64,000 nt of DNA from Gordonia rubripertincta. Its GTDB lineage: Bacteria > Actinomycetota > Actinomycetes > Mycobacteriales > Mycobacteriaceae. The notes below the pieces were generated by a model that worked only from the letters and a program-made list of their open reading frames with translations, was not told where the DNA came from and did not search any database. Below, piece after piece: positions 43,380-52,338 of the stretch (its first letter is position 1; each line of letters starts with the position of its first letter). Made by a program: the position numbers and the translations under genes. The stretch covers positions 744,001 through 808,000 of the forward strand of contig NZ_CP136136.1 in assembly GCF_038024875.1 (NCBI RefSeq). Direction: 5' to 3'.

Positions 43380-44434
43380 CAGAGCGGATGCGTCAGCATC
43401 TGATCCCGATCGCCACCATCGTCACACTCGCAGTAGTGATCGCGGCCGTAGGAATCAACTATGCGACAGCCGACGACGACACGCGGCCACTATGTGCGGA
43501 GTTTTCCGACGCATCAGGTCTGTACGAAGGCAACTCCGTCGCGATGCTCGGCAAGAAGGTGGGCAGGGTCGTAGGCATTCACGAGGAGGGCCAGAGGGGC
43601 GTGCGTGTCGACATGCGGATCGACAAGACCGTGCCGCTTCCCGCGGATGTGGGGGCCACCCTGGTGTCCACCTCGATTGTCACCGAAAGACAAATCGAGT
43701 TCACCCATCCCTATCGCGGCGGAGAGCATTACGAGTCGGCCAAGTGCATACCACTGAACAAAACCAGGACTCCACTGGGGATTAGTCAAACGCTCGACGC
43801 GATCAGCACTCTTTCCGATGAACTCGTCAAGGACGGCGGACGTGACACCGATGCGATTCTCCAGGCGCTCACGCTCGTCTCCAAGAACATGGAGGGAACC
43901 CAGGGCGATATCTCTGGCATTCTCAAGGACTCGGCCACGCTGATCAACGATCCGACCCGGCGTGATGGTCAGATACGCAGAATTGTAGCCAACCTCGCGA
44001 CCTTAACCGGTGTTGCCACCGAGAACAGTGCTGAGGTGACCCAGCTGTTCGACAACTTCGTCGGCGCAATCGAGGTGATTGTTGCTTTCGGTCAAACATT
44101 CGGCGCCGCAACAGAGTACGCAGGTACCTTCGTCCCCATCCTGTCGCGATTGGCGTCCGACTTCGGTCCACCGATCTTCGCAATTGGTGATGCTGCGGTT
44201 CCACTCCTCGCGCAAGTAGGCAAGCAAGAGAACATCCTGGCGACCGTCGCCGCTCGAACGGCTGACCTCATCGTCAAGCATCCGGATGCGAAGTCGATCC
44301 TGCGGGCATTCGCCGTGTCTGTCCCACTGCAGACCCTAAGAACGGCGTGTGCCTCTCCCCCCGTCAACGGCGTCTGCAGGACGGGTAACGAAGTGGCGAC
44401 GATCGCTAACTTGATCGGAGGGCAATCTCAATGA
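43373..44434 (+). CDS. mceD: MceD
   Basis: A 353-aa Mce protein with N-terminal helix (LIPIATIVTLAVVIAAVGIN), MCE domain (FSDASGLYEGNSVAMLGKKV; VSTSIVTERQIEF) and helical C-terminus. Its stop overlaps the mceE start (ATGA). Confidence 0.9.
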   Translation: MLTERMRQHLIPIATIVTLAVVIAAVGINYATADDDTRPLCAEFSDASGLYEGNSVAMLGKKVGRVVGIHEEGQRGVRVDMRIDKTVPLPADVGATLVSTSIVTERQIEFTHPYRGGEHYESAKCIPLNKTRTPLGISQTLDAISTLSDELVKDGGRDTDAILQALTLVSKNMEGTQGDISGILKDSATLINDPTRRDGQIRRIVANLATLTGVATENSAEVTQLFDNFVGAIEVIVAFGQTFGAATEYAGTFVPILSRLASDFGPPIFAIGDAAVPLLAQVGKQENILATVAARTADLIVKHPDAKSILRAFAVSVPLQTLRTACASPPVNGVCRTGNEVATIANLIGGQSQ

Positions 44435-45475
44435 TGACCTACGGCTACCTTCGCCGTGTCACGGCCGCGATCGTGACGCTGTTCGCAGCGACCATCGCCC
44501 TCGCCGCCTGCAGCATCAACGCCGACAACCCGCCGACCATCGGCGGATCATCCGCCCGAGACGGCTACGACATCGAGATCGAGTTCACGAGTGCTCTGAA
44601 CTTGCCTGCCCGTGCCAAAGTCCTCTCTCGAGGGATTGACGTCGGTGCCGTCACCAGCGTCACGTACGACGGAGGCCACGCGCTGGTTGCCGCCCGAATT
44701 GATAAAGACGCCCAACTGCAGGAAGATTCGCGCGCGGAACTCCGCCAAGACACTCTCCTGGGCGAGATTTATGTGGCCATCCTTCCCCCCGCACAGCAGT
44801 CCACCCCAAGCCTTGCTGCACGCGGGATCGGTAATACCTCTCTCACGCACCGAACCGGCTGCCAACGTCGAGGACGTGATGCGGGGGATGGCTAATGTAC
44901 TGGGCGGGGGTGAACTCGATAAAATCCATACCGCGATATCGACACTGAACTCGACCTTTCCGAGTGACCCCGCCCAATTCGATACGCTTTACCGCACGAC
45001 GTTGCGCACCGTGTCTGAGGTGTCCGCCAACACCGACAAACTCGACGTAGTCCTGCAGTCGGCCGATCGCACACTGAAAGTGATCCTGGCCGACCCGTCA
45101 GGTACTGACCGAATGTTGACCAAGGGGGGAGTGAACTTCTATGGTCTGGGCTATTCGCTAATTGACGTCGCGCTACTTATCGCCAACCTGCGCGACTTCG
45201 CAGTATCTGCCGGCCGTATCGTCGACCCTGAGTATTCCCGCATCAAGGAAACGGTAGGAGCGATCGCGCCGGTAATCGCGTCCATCGCGTACTCGGACAT
45301 CTACTCCAAGGATGTTTCCGACAAGGCGACGCGTGTAATACGCGAGAAGCTCATCCCATTCGTCAGCTCGCCAGATATCAACGTTTCCGACGTGTCTATC
45401 GACGGCCAAGATCTAGCCCGACGTGATGCCGGGTCGTTCATTAACGTATTGCGAGCGATCGGAATGATGCCATGA
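44431..45475 (+). pseudogene. mceE: MceE lipoprotein, +1 frameshift
   Basis: The fifth Mce protein, a lipoprotein with lipobox ALAAC (lipidated Cys C27). The MCE domain is in the first frame to VAILPPAQQS. The frame then shifts: deleting one C of CCCC at 44804-44807 (or of the C run at 44785-44790) restores STQALLHAGSVIPLSRTEPA and the remaining 220 residues, which end by ATGA overlap with mceF. As written the product stops at 44895 with 154 residues. It may be a true lesion or a homopolymer sequencing error. Confidence 0.88.
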
Positions 45476-46428
45476 TCCGCAGCACCGTCGTATCCCTGGT
45501 TGCCCTTGTCGTCGTCTTCCTCGTCGGAGCAACATACCTGACCATCGACGTGGCACGAATAAACCCGTTCCGCTCCGACTACACGATCTCGGCCATACTC
45601 AAGAGCTCGGGCGGCCTGCTCGACACATCGCCGGTGATGCTAGAGGGGGTGCCGGCGGGCAAGGTGACATCTATTCGCGTCACAGATAATCAGCTCGCCG
45701 TCGACATGTCCATCGACTCCGGCTACAAGATCCCTCGCGGCAGTGTCATGACGATCCAGAACCTCTCGGTCGCGGGAGAGCAATACATCAACTTCATCCC
45801 ACCGGATACCACCACCAGTGAGTACTTGCGTAGTGGGGACCTAGTGCCCGCCAGCGCCATCCACGTGTCCCAATCCGTTCCCCAGGTGCTCCCGAAAATG
45901 TCGGCAGTGGCCGACGCGCTCGATCCAGCATCGATTCAGACCATCAACGAAACGATCTCGGCTGCAGTCGACGGCCGGCAAAAGGACCTCGACACGATCG
46001 GAGACATGATGCACCGCCTCGTGGACTTCGTCGGTGACGACGGTGCGGTCCGTACCACCGCGGACAATGCCGAGTTCCTCCTGGGCCTCATGTCGAACGT
46101 GGGCGGTGTGCTCAGTACCGCGTCGGTCCGGACCCCGGATGCCGTCGACGGTTTGGCGAGAATCCAACGTGCGTTCATCGTTTTCACCTCTACGTCCTAC
46201 GACAAATGGCCACCAATCCTGAAGCTAGTGGAAAAGCTCAGCGGTTACATCCAGATACTTCAGCCCGACATTGTCGCCATCACCCGCGCGGTCAAACCGG
46301 CGACGGCGAAAGTCGCAGACACATACGTCGACTTCGGATCGATCGGTGATCTCCTGGCGCGAACATTCCCCGCGTCCCATCGGGGACAGGCGCAAATCCC
46401 GATCGCCGTCACACCATCACCCCGCTGA
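45472..46428 (+). CDS. mceF: MceF
   Basis: A 318-aa Mce protein: N-terminal helix (TVVSLVALVVVFLVGATYLT), MCE domain (SSGGLLDTSPVMLEGVPAGK; NLSVAGEQYINFIPP), helical tail. Last of the six Mce subunits; 46 bp before the Mce-associated gene. Confidence 0.9.
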   Translation: MIRSTVVSLVALVVVFLVGATYLTIDVARINPFRSDYTISAILKSSGGLLDTSPVMLEGVPAGKVTSIRVTDNQLAVDMSIDSGYKIPRGSVMTIQNLSVAGEQYINFIPPDTTTSEYLRSGDLVPASAIHVSQSVPQVLPKMSAVADALDPASIQTINETISAAVDGRQKDLDTIGDMMHRLVDFVGDDGAVRTTADNAEFLLGLMSNVGGVLSTASVRTPDAVDGLARIQRAFIVFTSTSYDKWPPILKLVEKLSGYIQILQPDIVAITRAVKPATAKVADTYVDFGSIGDLLARTFPASHRGQAQIPIAVTPSPR

Positions 46429-46474
46429 CGCCCGATGTCGCCCCCCCTACCCCAGCATTTACAGAAGGCAGCAA

Positions 46475-47164
46475 ATGACCGCACACGACAACGGATCAGA
46501 ATCCGAGGACAGCGGCACCGAAAATGAGCTGACTACGGCTTCCGATAAGGCAGACCGCGGCGACGCCACTAGTGCCACAGAACCTGCGACGTCACAGGAC
46601 GTTTCCGCCTCGGACGAGGCAAGCCCCCCGACGTCCGAGGCCGAGCAGCGCTGGGGATCAGCACGCCTCCAGGTGGTGGCCGTCGGTGCTCTCGTGGTAG
46701 TACTCGCGGTGCTGGCCGGGCTCTTTGCTTACCTCTACATTGACATGCGGCAAGCAAAGACGTCCCTGGAGGACGCCGCCACACAACGAGCGCAGGCAGC
46801 GCAGGCAGCATCGGACTACACCACAAAGTCGCTCACGTACAGCTACCAAAACACCGACGCATTCTTTACCGAAGTGAAAGAGAATGCCAGCGATGCGTTG
46901 GTCAAGCGATACGACGATGTCGAACCCACCCTGACCCAAATCATGAAACAGGCCAAGGTCCAAGCGGCGGGACGCGTACTGGCGACCAGCGTCACCGGCA
47001 GCGCCAGCGAGAACCGGGGGGAATACACGGTGCTGGTCTTCGCCACCCAGAAGACCCAGAATGTTCAGAACCCTCAGCCGAGCGAACTCCCCACACTGTT
47101 GAAAGTCGTCGTGCTGAAGACCGATAACGGCTGGCAGATCCAGGATTACGGACCTGCCGAATGA
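46475..47164 (+). CDS. Mce-associated membrane protein (Mas)
   Basis: A 229-aa protein. An acidic, Ser/Thr-rich, disordered cytoplasmic N-terminus (about 65 residues) is followed by one membrane helix (VVAVGALVVVLAVLAGLFAY) and an outer domain with the common Mas pattern DYTTKSLTYSYQNTDAFFTE and a final WQIQDYGPAE. Such proteins stabilise Mce complexes in mycobacteria. Start ATG 46475 with GAAGG upstream; the longer frame is in mceF. Confidence 0.87.
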   Translation: MTAHDNGSESEDSGTENELTTASDKADRGDATSATEPATSQDVSASDEASPPTSEAEQRWGSARLQVVAVGALVVVLAVLAGLFAYLYIDMRQAKTSLEDAATQRAQAAQAASDYTTKSLTYSYQNTDAFFTEVKENASDALVKRYDDVEPTLTQIMKQAKVQAAGRVLATSVTGSASENRGEYTVLVFATQKTQNVQNPQPSELPTLLKVVVLKTDNGWQIQDYGPAE

Positions 47165-47193
47165 TCCAGCGTCCGCCGCGAAAGGAGAGTTAG

Positions 47194-48834
47194 ATGAAAA
47201 GCACCATGCAGGAGGTGCCGATGACAGTGTCATCGATACTGCGCCACGTCGCAACCAATCACACTGTTAGGCAGGTGATTACCTATTCCGTGAACGGCTC
47301 TGCCCGGTATGCGACCTACGGCGATCTTGAAGAGCGATGCGCACGTCTGGCGAATGCTCTGCGTCGGGTCGGCGTGGTCGGCGACGACCGCGTGGCAACG
47401 ATGCTGTGGAACAACCAGGAGCACCTCGAAGCGTACGCTGCGGTACCCGCGATGGGCGCGGTGCTGCATACGCTGAACATCCGGTTGTCACCGGCTCAGC
47501 TGCAGTTCATCGCGAACCACGCCGAAGACAAGGTCATTATCGTGGACGGGTCGCTGGTTCCGTTGTTGGCGGCGGTCCTACCGGGCTTGGCGACGGTTCG
47601 GGTTGTGTTCGTTACCGGCGACGGCGACACCTCCCCGCTCGACGGGCACGGCGTGACCGTGATGCGATATCATGACGCGCTCGCAGCGGAATCCCCAGTG
47701 TTCTCTTGGGTCGATCCCGACGAGCGGTCGGCTGCGGGTATGTGTTATACGAGCGGCACTACAGGCGATCCCAAGGGGGTCGTCTACAGTCATCGCTCGG
47801 TGTTTCTGCACTCCATGGCAGCGTGTACCGGTAACGCTCTGGCGATCGCAGAAGCCGATCGTGTACTTCCCGTCGTGCCGATGTTTCATGCCAGCGCCTG
47901 GGGTCTGCCCTACGCGTCGCTGATGGCCGGCGCGGACTTGCTGATGCCTGATCGATACCTTCAAGCAGCGCCGCTCGCTGACATGATCCAACAACATCGC
48001 CCCACGAAGGCAGGAGCAGTACCGACAATCTGGAACGATCTTCTTCAGTACGGTATCGCGAATCCGGGTGTCGACTTGTCATCGATCGACCTTGTCGCCT
48101 GTGGTGGAGCTCCCGTCCCGCAGTCGTTGATCGAGGGGTTTGCGGACCGCTTCGGCGTACAGATTATTCAGGCGTGGGGTATGACTGAGACGTCCCCGCT
48201 TGCAGCGGTAGGTCGGCCTCCCGCCGGGATCAGCCCCGCAAAGGAAATATCTTACCGCAAGCGACAGGGACGGGCAATTTGCGGGGTGGAGATGCGCCTC
48301 ATCGACGAGGGCGGCCTGCCTGTTCCCCGTGACGACAAGTCCGTCGGTGAACTCGAAGTGCGGGGTCCGTGGGTCACAGGCAGCTACTACCGACTCGAGG
48401 ACACCGAGAGGTTTCGGGATGGCTGGTTGCGGACCGGCGACGTGGGACACATCAGTCCGGACGGGTATCTGACGCTGACCGACCGGTCCAAGGACGTCAT
48501 CAAGTCCGGGGGCGAATGGATCTCGTCAGTGGAGCTCGAGAACTGGATCATGTCGCACCCGGATGTCGCCGAGGCCGCGGTTGTCGCGATGCCCGACCCC
48601 CGATGGCAGGAGACAGCTCTCGCTGTTGTGGTTCCGGCACCGGGTCGCGAAGTGTCGGCTGACACGCTCCACGAGTGGTGCCTAAGAAATTGCCCGGAGG
48701 AGATCCCGCACTGGTGGATCCCGAACAACTGGACGTTCATGGAGCAGATACCACGGACGAGCGTGGGCAAGTTCGACAAGAAGGTGTTGCGCGCGAAGCA
48801 TGAGCAGGGCGAGCTGCCGGTTGTATCGAACTAG
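47194..48834 (+). CDS. AlkK-like acyl-CoA synthetase (AMP-forming)
   Basis: A 546-aa ANL-family ligase. Motifs: P-loop YTSGTTGDPKGVVYSHRS, A5 region AWGMTETSPLA, A7/A8 DGWLRTGDVGHISPDGYLTL and DRSKDVIKSGGEWISSVELE, and A10 PRTSVGKFDKKVLR with the catalytic Lys. Its length and the segments NHAEDKV, VVPMFHASAWGLPY and KRQGRAICGVEMRL resemble AlkK, the medium-chain acyl-CoA ligase of the OCT alkane system. GGAGAG lies before ATG 47194. It lies 29 bp behind the Mce-associated gene, so imported or CYP153-made fatty acids could be activated here (inference). A strong terminator follows. Confidence 0.9.
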   Translation: MKSTMQEVPMTVSSILRHVATNHTVRQVITYSVNGSARYATYGDLEERCARLANALRRVGVVGDDRVATMLWNNQEHLEAYAAVPAMGAVLHTLNIRLSPAQLQFIANHAEDKVIIVDGSLVPLLAAVLPGLATVRVVFVTGDGDTSPLDGHGVTVMRYHDALAAESPVFSWVDPDERSAAGMCYTSGTTGDPKGVVYSHRSVFLHSMAACTGNALAIAEADRVLPVVPMFHASAWGLPYASLMAGADLLMPDRYLQAAPLADMIQQHRPTKAGAVPTIWNDLLQYGIANPGVDLSSIDLVACGGAPVPQSLIEGFADRFGVQIIQAWGMTETSPLAAVGRPPAGISPAKEISYRKRQGRAICGVEMRLIDEGGLPVPRDDKSVGELEVRGPWVTGSYYRLEDTERFRDGWLRTGDVGHISPDGYLTLTDRSKDVIKSGGEWISSVELENWIMSHPDVAEAAVVAMPDPRWQETALAVVVPAPGREVSADTLHEWCLRNCPEEIPHWWIPNNWTFMEQIPRTSVGKFDKKVLRAKHEQGELPVVSN

Positions 48835-48901
48835 CGCCGCACGGGGTCGGCTTCGCGTCCGCACTGGCCGAGATAGGACACCGCCGAGGTAAGGCACAGA
48901 T

Positions 48902-48942
48902 GTGCCCACCGAACGTCCTCAGCGTTCGGTGGGCACGTATTT
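48902..48942 (+). terminator. Rho-independent terminator of the mce-acyl-CoA ligase operon
   Basis: A perfect 14-bp stem, GTGCCCACCGAACG and CGTTCGGTGGGCAC, with a 7-nt loop (48902-48936), followed by TATTTATT. It lies 68 bp after the ligase stop. It marks the end of the 11-kb mce transcription unit. Confidence 0.85.
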
Positions 48943-49139
48943 ATTGGAGCGATCCGTCTGCCCGATGGCCCCGGTGGGAAAGACAGAACCGTCACTGGGA
49001 ATTGCGCGGCCATTCATCTCTCACTCATCGTTCGTTGGGCGCCGTTTTATCGAGCGTCGTAGAGTTTGCGAGGTGGACATCGCAGCCAGCGCTCCACATT
49101 CGCAGTCATCAGCACACAACATCGAAGGGGCCACCATCA

Positions 49140-49235
49140 TGGCCGAGGCTATCGTGGGCGCAATCATTACCGACATCGTCGGCGAACTGGTCACCGGATC
49201 GATCGAGTCCGGATCAGACGAAGCTACCGCTTGAG
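49140..49235 (+). CDS. Possible 31-aa peptide gene between two terminators
   Basis: A short frame, MAEAIVGAIITDIVGELVTG then an acidic tail ending in DEATA, preceded by GAAGGGG 8 nt before the ATG and followed 18 bp after the stop by a strong hairpin. The first 20 residues would form an amphipathic, hydrophobic helix. An in-frame GTG at 49074 would give 53 aa. The peptide resembles no family I can name; small helical peptides of this look include membrane-active peptides and the short porins of corynebacteria, but no claim is made. The isolated terminator-to-terminator setting supports a real transcript. Confidence 0.45.
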
Positions 49236-49253
49236 CGCTTCACAGAAGAACAC

Positions 49254-49288
49254 ACCGCCCCGTGGCTTCTGCCGCGGGGCGGTCTCTT
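49254..49288 (+). terminator. Terminator hairpin after the small ORF
   Basis: Arms ACCGCCCCG-T-GGC and GCC-G-CGGGGCGGT with a TTCT loop (49254-49283), one mismatch, followed by CTCTT. It is a strong GC-rich stem close to the small-ORF stop codon. Confidence 0.75.
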
Positions 49289-49365
49289 GGTGCGCGGGGG
49301 CTCGAGAGCTTGTCAAGATGTCTGTGTAAGAACGTGGCTCCTGATTTTCTTGTGGTCTGTGGGGT

Positions 49366-50041
49366 CTAGCTGAGGTGGGGTTCGATCCGGTCGGGGTAGG
49401 CCAGTGCGAGTTGTCCGGGGGCCTGTTTCCAGTTGGTGACGACCTGTCCCTCGACCAGTCGTCCGAGGGCCTTACGGGGCTGTGACCGCCTGGTCCCGCG
49501 TTCTTTGAGGCGTTGAGCGGCTCGTTTGTCTTCGATGTCGCAGATGGCCAGCCACAAGAGTTTGCGGACCGCGATGTCGTTGGGGAAATGTCCGCGGTTC
49601 TTGATGACCTTGCGGAGCTGGTAGTTCAATGACTCGATCGAGTTGGTGGTGTAGATGACTTTGCGCAGCTCGGGCGGGAATGCCAGGAAGGGGATGAACC
49701 GATCCCAGGCTCGGTCGAAAGCCATTGCCGCACTCGGATATTTGGCGCCTAGTTCCGAGTCGCGGAAGGCTTCCCACTCGCGGCGGGCGGTCTCGGCGTC
49801 GGGGGCGGTGTAGATCGGTTTGATCGCCCGGGCCACGTCTTTGCGGTCTTTGTGGTTCACGAACCGCATCGAGTTGCGGATCAGATGCACCAGACAGGTT
49901 TGCACGGTGGCCAGCGGCCAGGTCACCTCGATTGCCTCGGGGAATCCGGTGAGCCCGTCACAGCACACGATCAGCACGTCCTTGACGCCGCGGTTGGCCA
50001 GATTCGCACACACCCCGGCCCAGAACTTGGCGCCTTCTTCG
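49366..50041 (-). pseudogene. IS256/Mutator-type transposase, C-terminal half (split gene, part 2)
   Basis: Encodes EEGAKFWAGVCANLANRGVK, VLIVCCDGLTGFPEAIEVTW, then FPPELRKVIYTTNSIESLNY with the catalytic Glu, and the normal C-terminus ending DRIEPHLS. Reading on the minus strand it begins at IS-A copy 3 with CGAAGAAGGCGCC; the preceding codons are at 19206-19513. The IS right end with GATGTCTGTGTAAG is near 49320. Confidence 0.88.
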
Positions 50042-50114
50042 TGGCGTGTCCCCCGTGAACCGGTCCGGTCTGTTTTAGAGTCCTGATTGCCCTGTTGAGG
50101 GCAGAGAAGGGACG

Positions 50115-50405
50115 ATGAGGATCATGGCAGGACGCAAGCGCCACTCGGCAGAGGACATTGTGCGCAAGTTGCGCCGGGCTGACGAGTTGGCGGCGCAGGG
50201 CAAGACCGGCGAGGAGATCGCCGCCGACCTCGAGGTGTCGGCAGCGACGTTGTACAACTGGCGCCGCCAGTACGGCGGCATGGACGGTGACGCGGCCAAG
50301 GAGCTCAAGGAGCTGCGTGAGCAGAACGGCCGGCTCAAGCGGCTGCTCGCCGATGCCGAGTTGGAGAAGGACGCGCTACGGGAGATCGCCAAGGGAAAAT
50401 TCTGA
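50115..50405 (+). CDS. IS-A OrfA, copy 3
   Basis: The same 96-aa HTH/zipper protein as in copies 1 and 2; slippery heptamer GGGAAAA at 50393-50399. Confidence 0.92.
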   Translation: MRIMAGRKRHSAEDIVRKLRRADELAAQGKTGEEIAADLEVSAATLYNWRRQYGGMDGDAAKELKELREQNGRLKRLLADAELEKDALREIAKGKF

Positions 50406-50434
50406 GCCCAACCGCCAAACGCGCCGCCATCGAC

Positions 50435-51268
50435 ATGCTCAAAGACGTGATGAACATGTCAGAACGCAAGGCGTGCAAGGTTGTTGGGCTTGCTCGTTCA
50501 GCGTATCGTCAACTGCCGCAAGCGCACACCCCGGCTGACCCGGATGCTGGCCTGCGCCAGCAGCTACGAACCTACGCCCGTCAGAACCCACGCCACGGGT
50601 TCCGTCGGGCGTGGGCCTGGCTACGTTTCGACGAAGGCGACACCGTGAACAAGAAGAAGGTCCACCGGCTGTGGAAGGAAGAAGGATTGCAGGTGCGCCG
50701 GGCGCCGCGGCGTAAACGGGCCGGCCAGTCGTCGGTGCCGATTGTCACCGCGGACGCACCGAAAGTGGTGTGGGCATTGGACTTTCAGTTCGACTCCACT
50801 GTCGACGGACACAAGATCAAGATCGCGTCCATGGTCGATGAACACACCCGGATGTCGCTGCTCAACATTGTGGATCGCTCGATCGCCGCCGACCGGTTGA
50901 TCGAGGAGTTGAAGAAGACCTTCGCGATCTGGGGTGGCCCACCGAAGGTGCTGCGCATGGACAACGGCCCTGAGTTCATCTCTGAGGCCCTCCAGACGTT
51001 CTGTGCAGGGTCGGTGGGGATCTCCTACATTCCGCCTGGCACGCCGTGGAACAACGGGTTCATCGAGTCGTTCAACAACCGGTTGCGCGACGAGTGTTTG
51101 AACCGCAACTGCTGGCCCACCCTGTTGGAGGCCCGCGTGGTCATCGAAGACTTCAAAGACGACCACAACCACCGACACCGCCACTCAGCGCTGGGCTACA
51201 AGACCCCGGCCGAGTACGCTGCCCGATGCACCCACCAGCACCACCCCGTGGGCTGCGAGATCGACTGA
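50435..51268 (+). CDS. IS-A transposase OrfB, copy 3
   Basis: A 277-aa intact DDE integrase (WALDFQFDSTVDG, LRMDNGPEF, NGFIESFNNRLRDE). It shares KVVGLARS and DGHKIKIASM with copy 1, and QSSVPI with copy 2, so it is mosaic between the two, compatible with exchange between copies. Confidence 0.92.
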   Translation: MLKDVMNMSERKACKVVGLARSAYRQLPQAHTPADPDAGLRQQLRTYARQNPRHGFRRAWAWLRFDEGDTVNKKKVHRLWKEEGLQVRRAPRRKRAGQSSVPIVTADAPKVVWALDFQFDSTVDGHKIKIASMVDEHTRMSLLNIVDRSIAADRLIEELKKTFAIWGGPPKVLRMDNGPEFISEALQTFCAGSVGISYIPPGTPWNNGFIESFNNRLRDECLNRNCWPTLLEARVVIEDFKDDHNHRHRHSALGYKTPAEYAARCTHQHHPVGCEID

Positions 51269-51327
51269 CCGACCGCAAGAAAGAACTGGCTCTAGGACCG
51301 ACTGGACCGGTTATCGGGGACCTGCCA

Positions 51328-51459
51328 GCGGCATGAAAGCTGATGACGCCAAGCGGCTCAAAGAACTCGAGGCGGAGAACGCCCGACTCAAGAAGCTCGT
51401 GGCCAACCAGGCCCTCGACATTGACATGCTCAAGGACCTGTCGTCGGGAAACTTTTGAC
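51328..51459 (+). pseudogene. IS-B OrfA, C-terminal half (split, part 2)
   Basis: Encodes the zipper MKADDAKRLKELEAENARLK, then KLVANQALDIDMLKDLSSGN and F, stop. In-frame upstream codons are in IS-A. Together with the minus-strand piece at 20800-21008 it restores a normal OrfA of about 95 residues when the GCGG duplication is removed. Confidence 0.85.
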
Positions 51460-52309
51460 CCCGAACCGTAAACGCCGCGCCGTGACGGTGCTGCAAGAAC
51501 GGTTCGGGGTGTCTCAGCGTCGGGCGTGTGCGGTGGTCGGTATCCACCGCTCGACGATGCGCCTGAGGACACAACCAGCGGACGACGAGGACACCAGGCT
51601 GAGGGCCTGGCTACGCAGGTTCTCCACCGACCGGCCCCGGTGGGGGTGGCGGCGAGCAGCGAAGATGGCACGCAAATCCGGATGGGCGGTCAACGACAAA
51701 CGTATTCGTCGACTATGGTGTGAGGAAGGACTTCGAGTGCCCCAGCGCCGCAAAAAGAAGCGGTTGACCGGCGTCGGTGTCACCGTAGGGGCGATGTGTC
51801 CTATCCGGCCGAACGTGATCTGGGCGATGGACTTCCAATTCGACACCCTCGCTGATGGTCGTACGATCAAGCTACTCAACATCATTGATGAGTACACCCG
51901 AGAGTGCCTGGCCATCGAGATCGGCAGGTCAATCGACGCCGACCAAGTGGTCGCAGTCCTTGACACGCTGGCTTTGACCCGCGGGGCGCCGGTCTACGTG
52001 CGGTTCGACAACGGCCCCGAATTCGTCGCCCACGCCGTACGCGACTGGTGCCGATTCACCGGCACCGGAGCCTTGTTCATCGACCCCGGTTCGCCATGGC
52101 AGAACGGCTGGATCGAATCGTTCAACGGTCGACTACGCGATGAACTGCTCAACTCGTGGCGCTTCGATTCTCTGCTCGAAGCCCAAGTGATCACCGAGGA
52201 TTGGAGGACCGACTACAACACCGCCAGGCCCCACAGCGCCCACGGCGAACTCAGCCCCGCTGAATTCGCTCTACAGTGGACCACGACCCACCAATCCCAA
52301 GCCGCATAG
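51455..52309 (+). CDS. IS-B transposase OrfB
   Basis: A 284-aa IS3 DDE integrase: IWAMDFQFDTLADGRTIKLL, VRFDNGPEFVAHAVRDWC, NGWIESFNGRLRDELLNSWR and the end NTARPHSAHGELSPAEFALQ. The frame begins at TTG inside the end of OrfA (AACTTTTGACC). It is intact, but without a whole OrfA it is probably inactive unless supplied in trans. Confidence 0.9.
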   Translation: MTPNRKRRAVTVLQERFGVSQRRACAVVGIHRSTMRLRTQPADDEDTRLRAWLRRFSTDRPRWGWRRAAKMARKSGWAVNDKRIRRLWCEEGLRVPQRRKKKRLTGVGVTVGAMCPIRPNVIWAMDFQFDTLADGRTIKLLNIIDEYTRECLAIEIGRSIDADQVVAVLDTLALTRGAPVYVRFDNGPEFVAHAVRDWCRFTGTGALFIDPGSPWQNGWIESFNGRLRDELLNSWRFDSLLEAQVITEDWRTDYNTARPHSAHGELSPAEFALQWTTTHQSQAA

Positions 52310-52338
52310 CGACTGGACCACCAAACGGGTCCCCCTCA

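Larger units (their letters stand above)
50042..51327 (+). mobile_element. IS-A copy 3 (IS3 family, 1286 bp)
   Basis: Same length and ends as copies 1 and 2, in the opposite direction to copy 1. Its flanks are TTCG on the left and GCGG on the right, which do not match each other. Each is the partner of a flank of copy 1: CGAA (reverse complement of TTCG) at 19510-19513 and GCGG (reverse complement of CCGC) at 20800-20803. Confidence 0.93.
51328..52338 (+). mobile_element. IS-B (IS3 family), right part
   Basis: Continuation of the element whose left end is at 20800-21035. It holds the OrfA C-terminal half and complete OrfB and ends with the inverted repeat (reverse strand TGAGGGGGACCCGTTTGGTG then GTCCAGTCG) at 52338. 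The next base, 52339, is the edge of the CYP153 duplication copy B. Confidence 0.88.
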
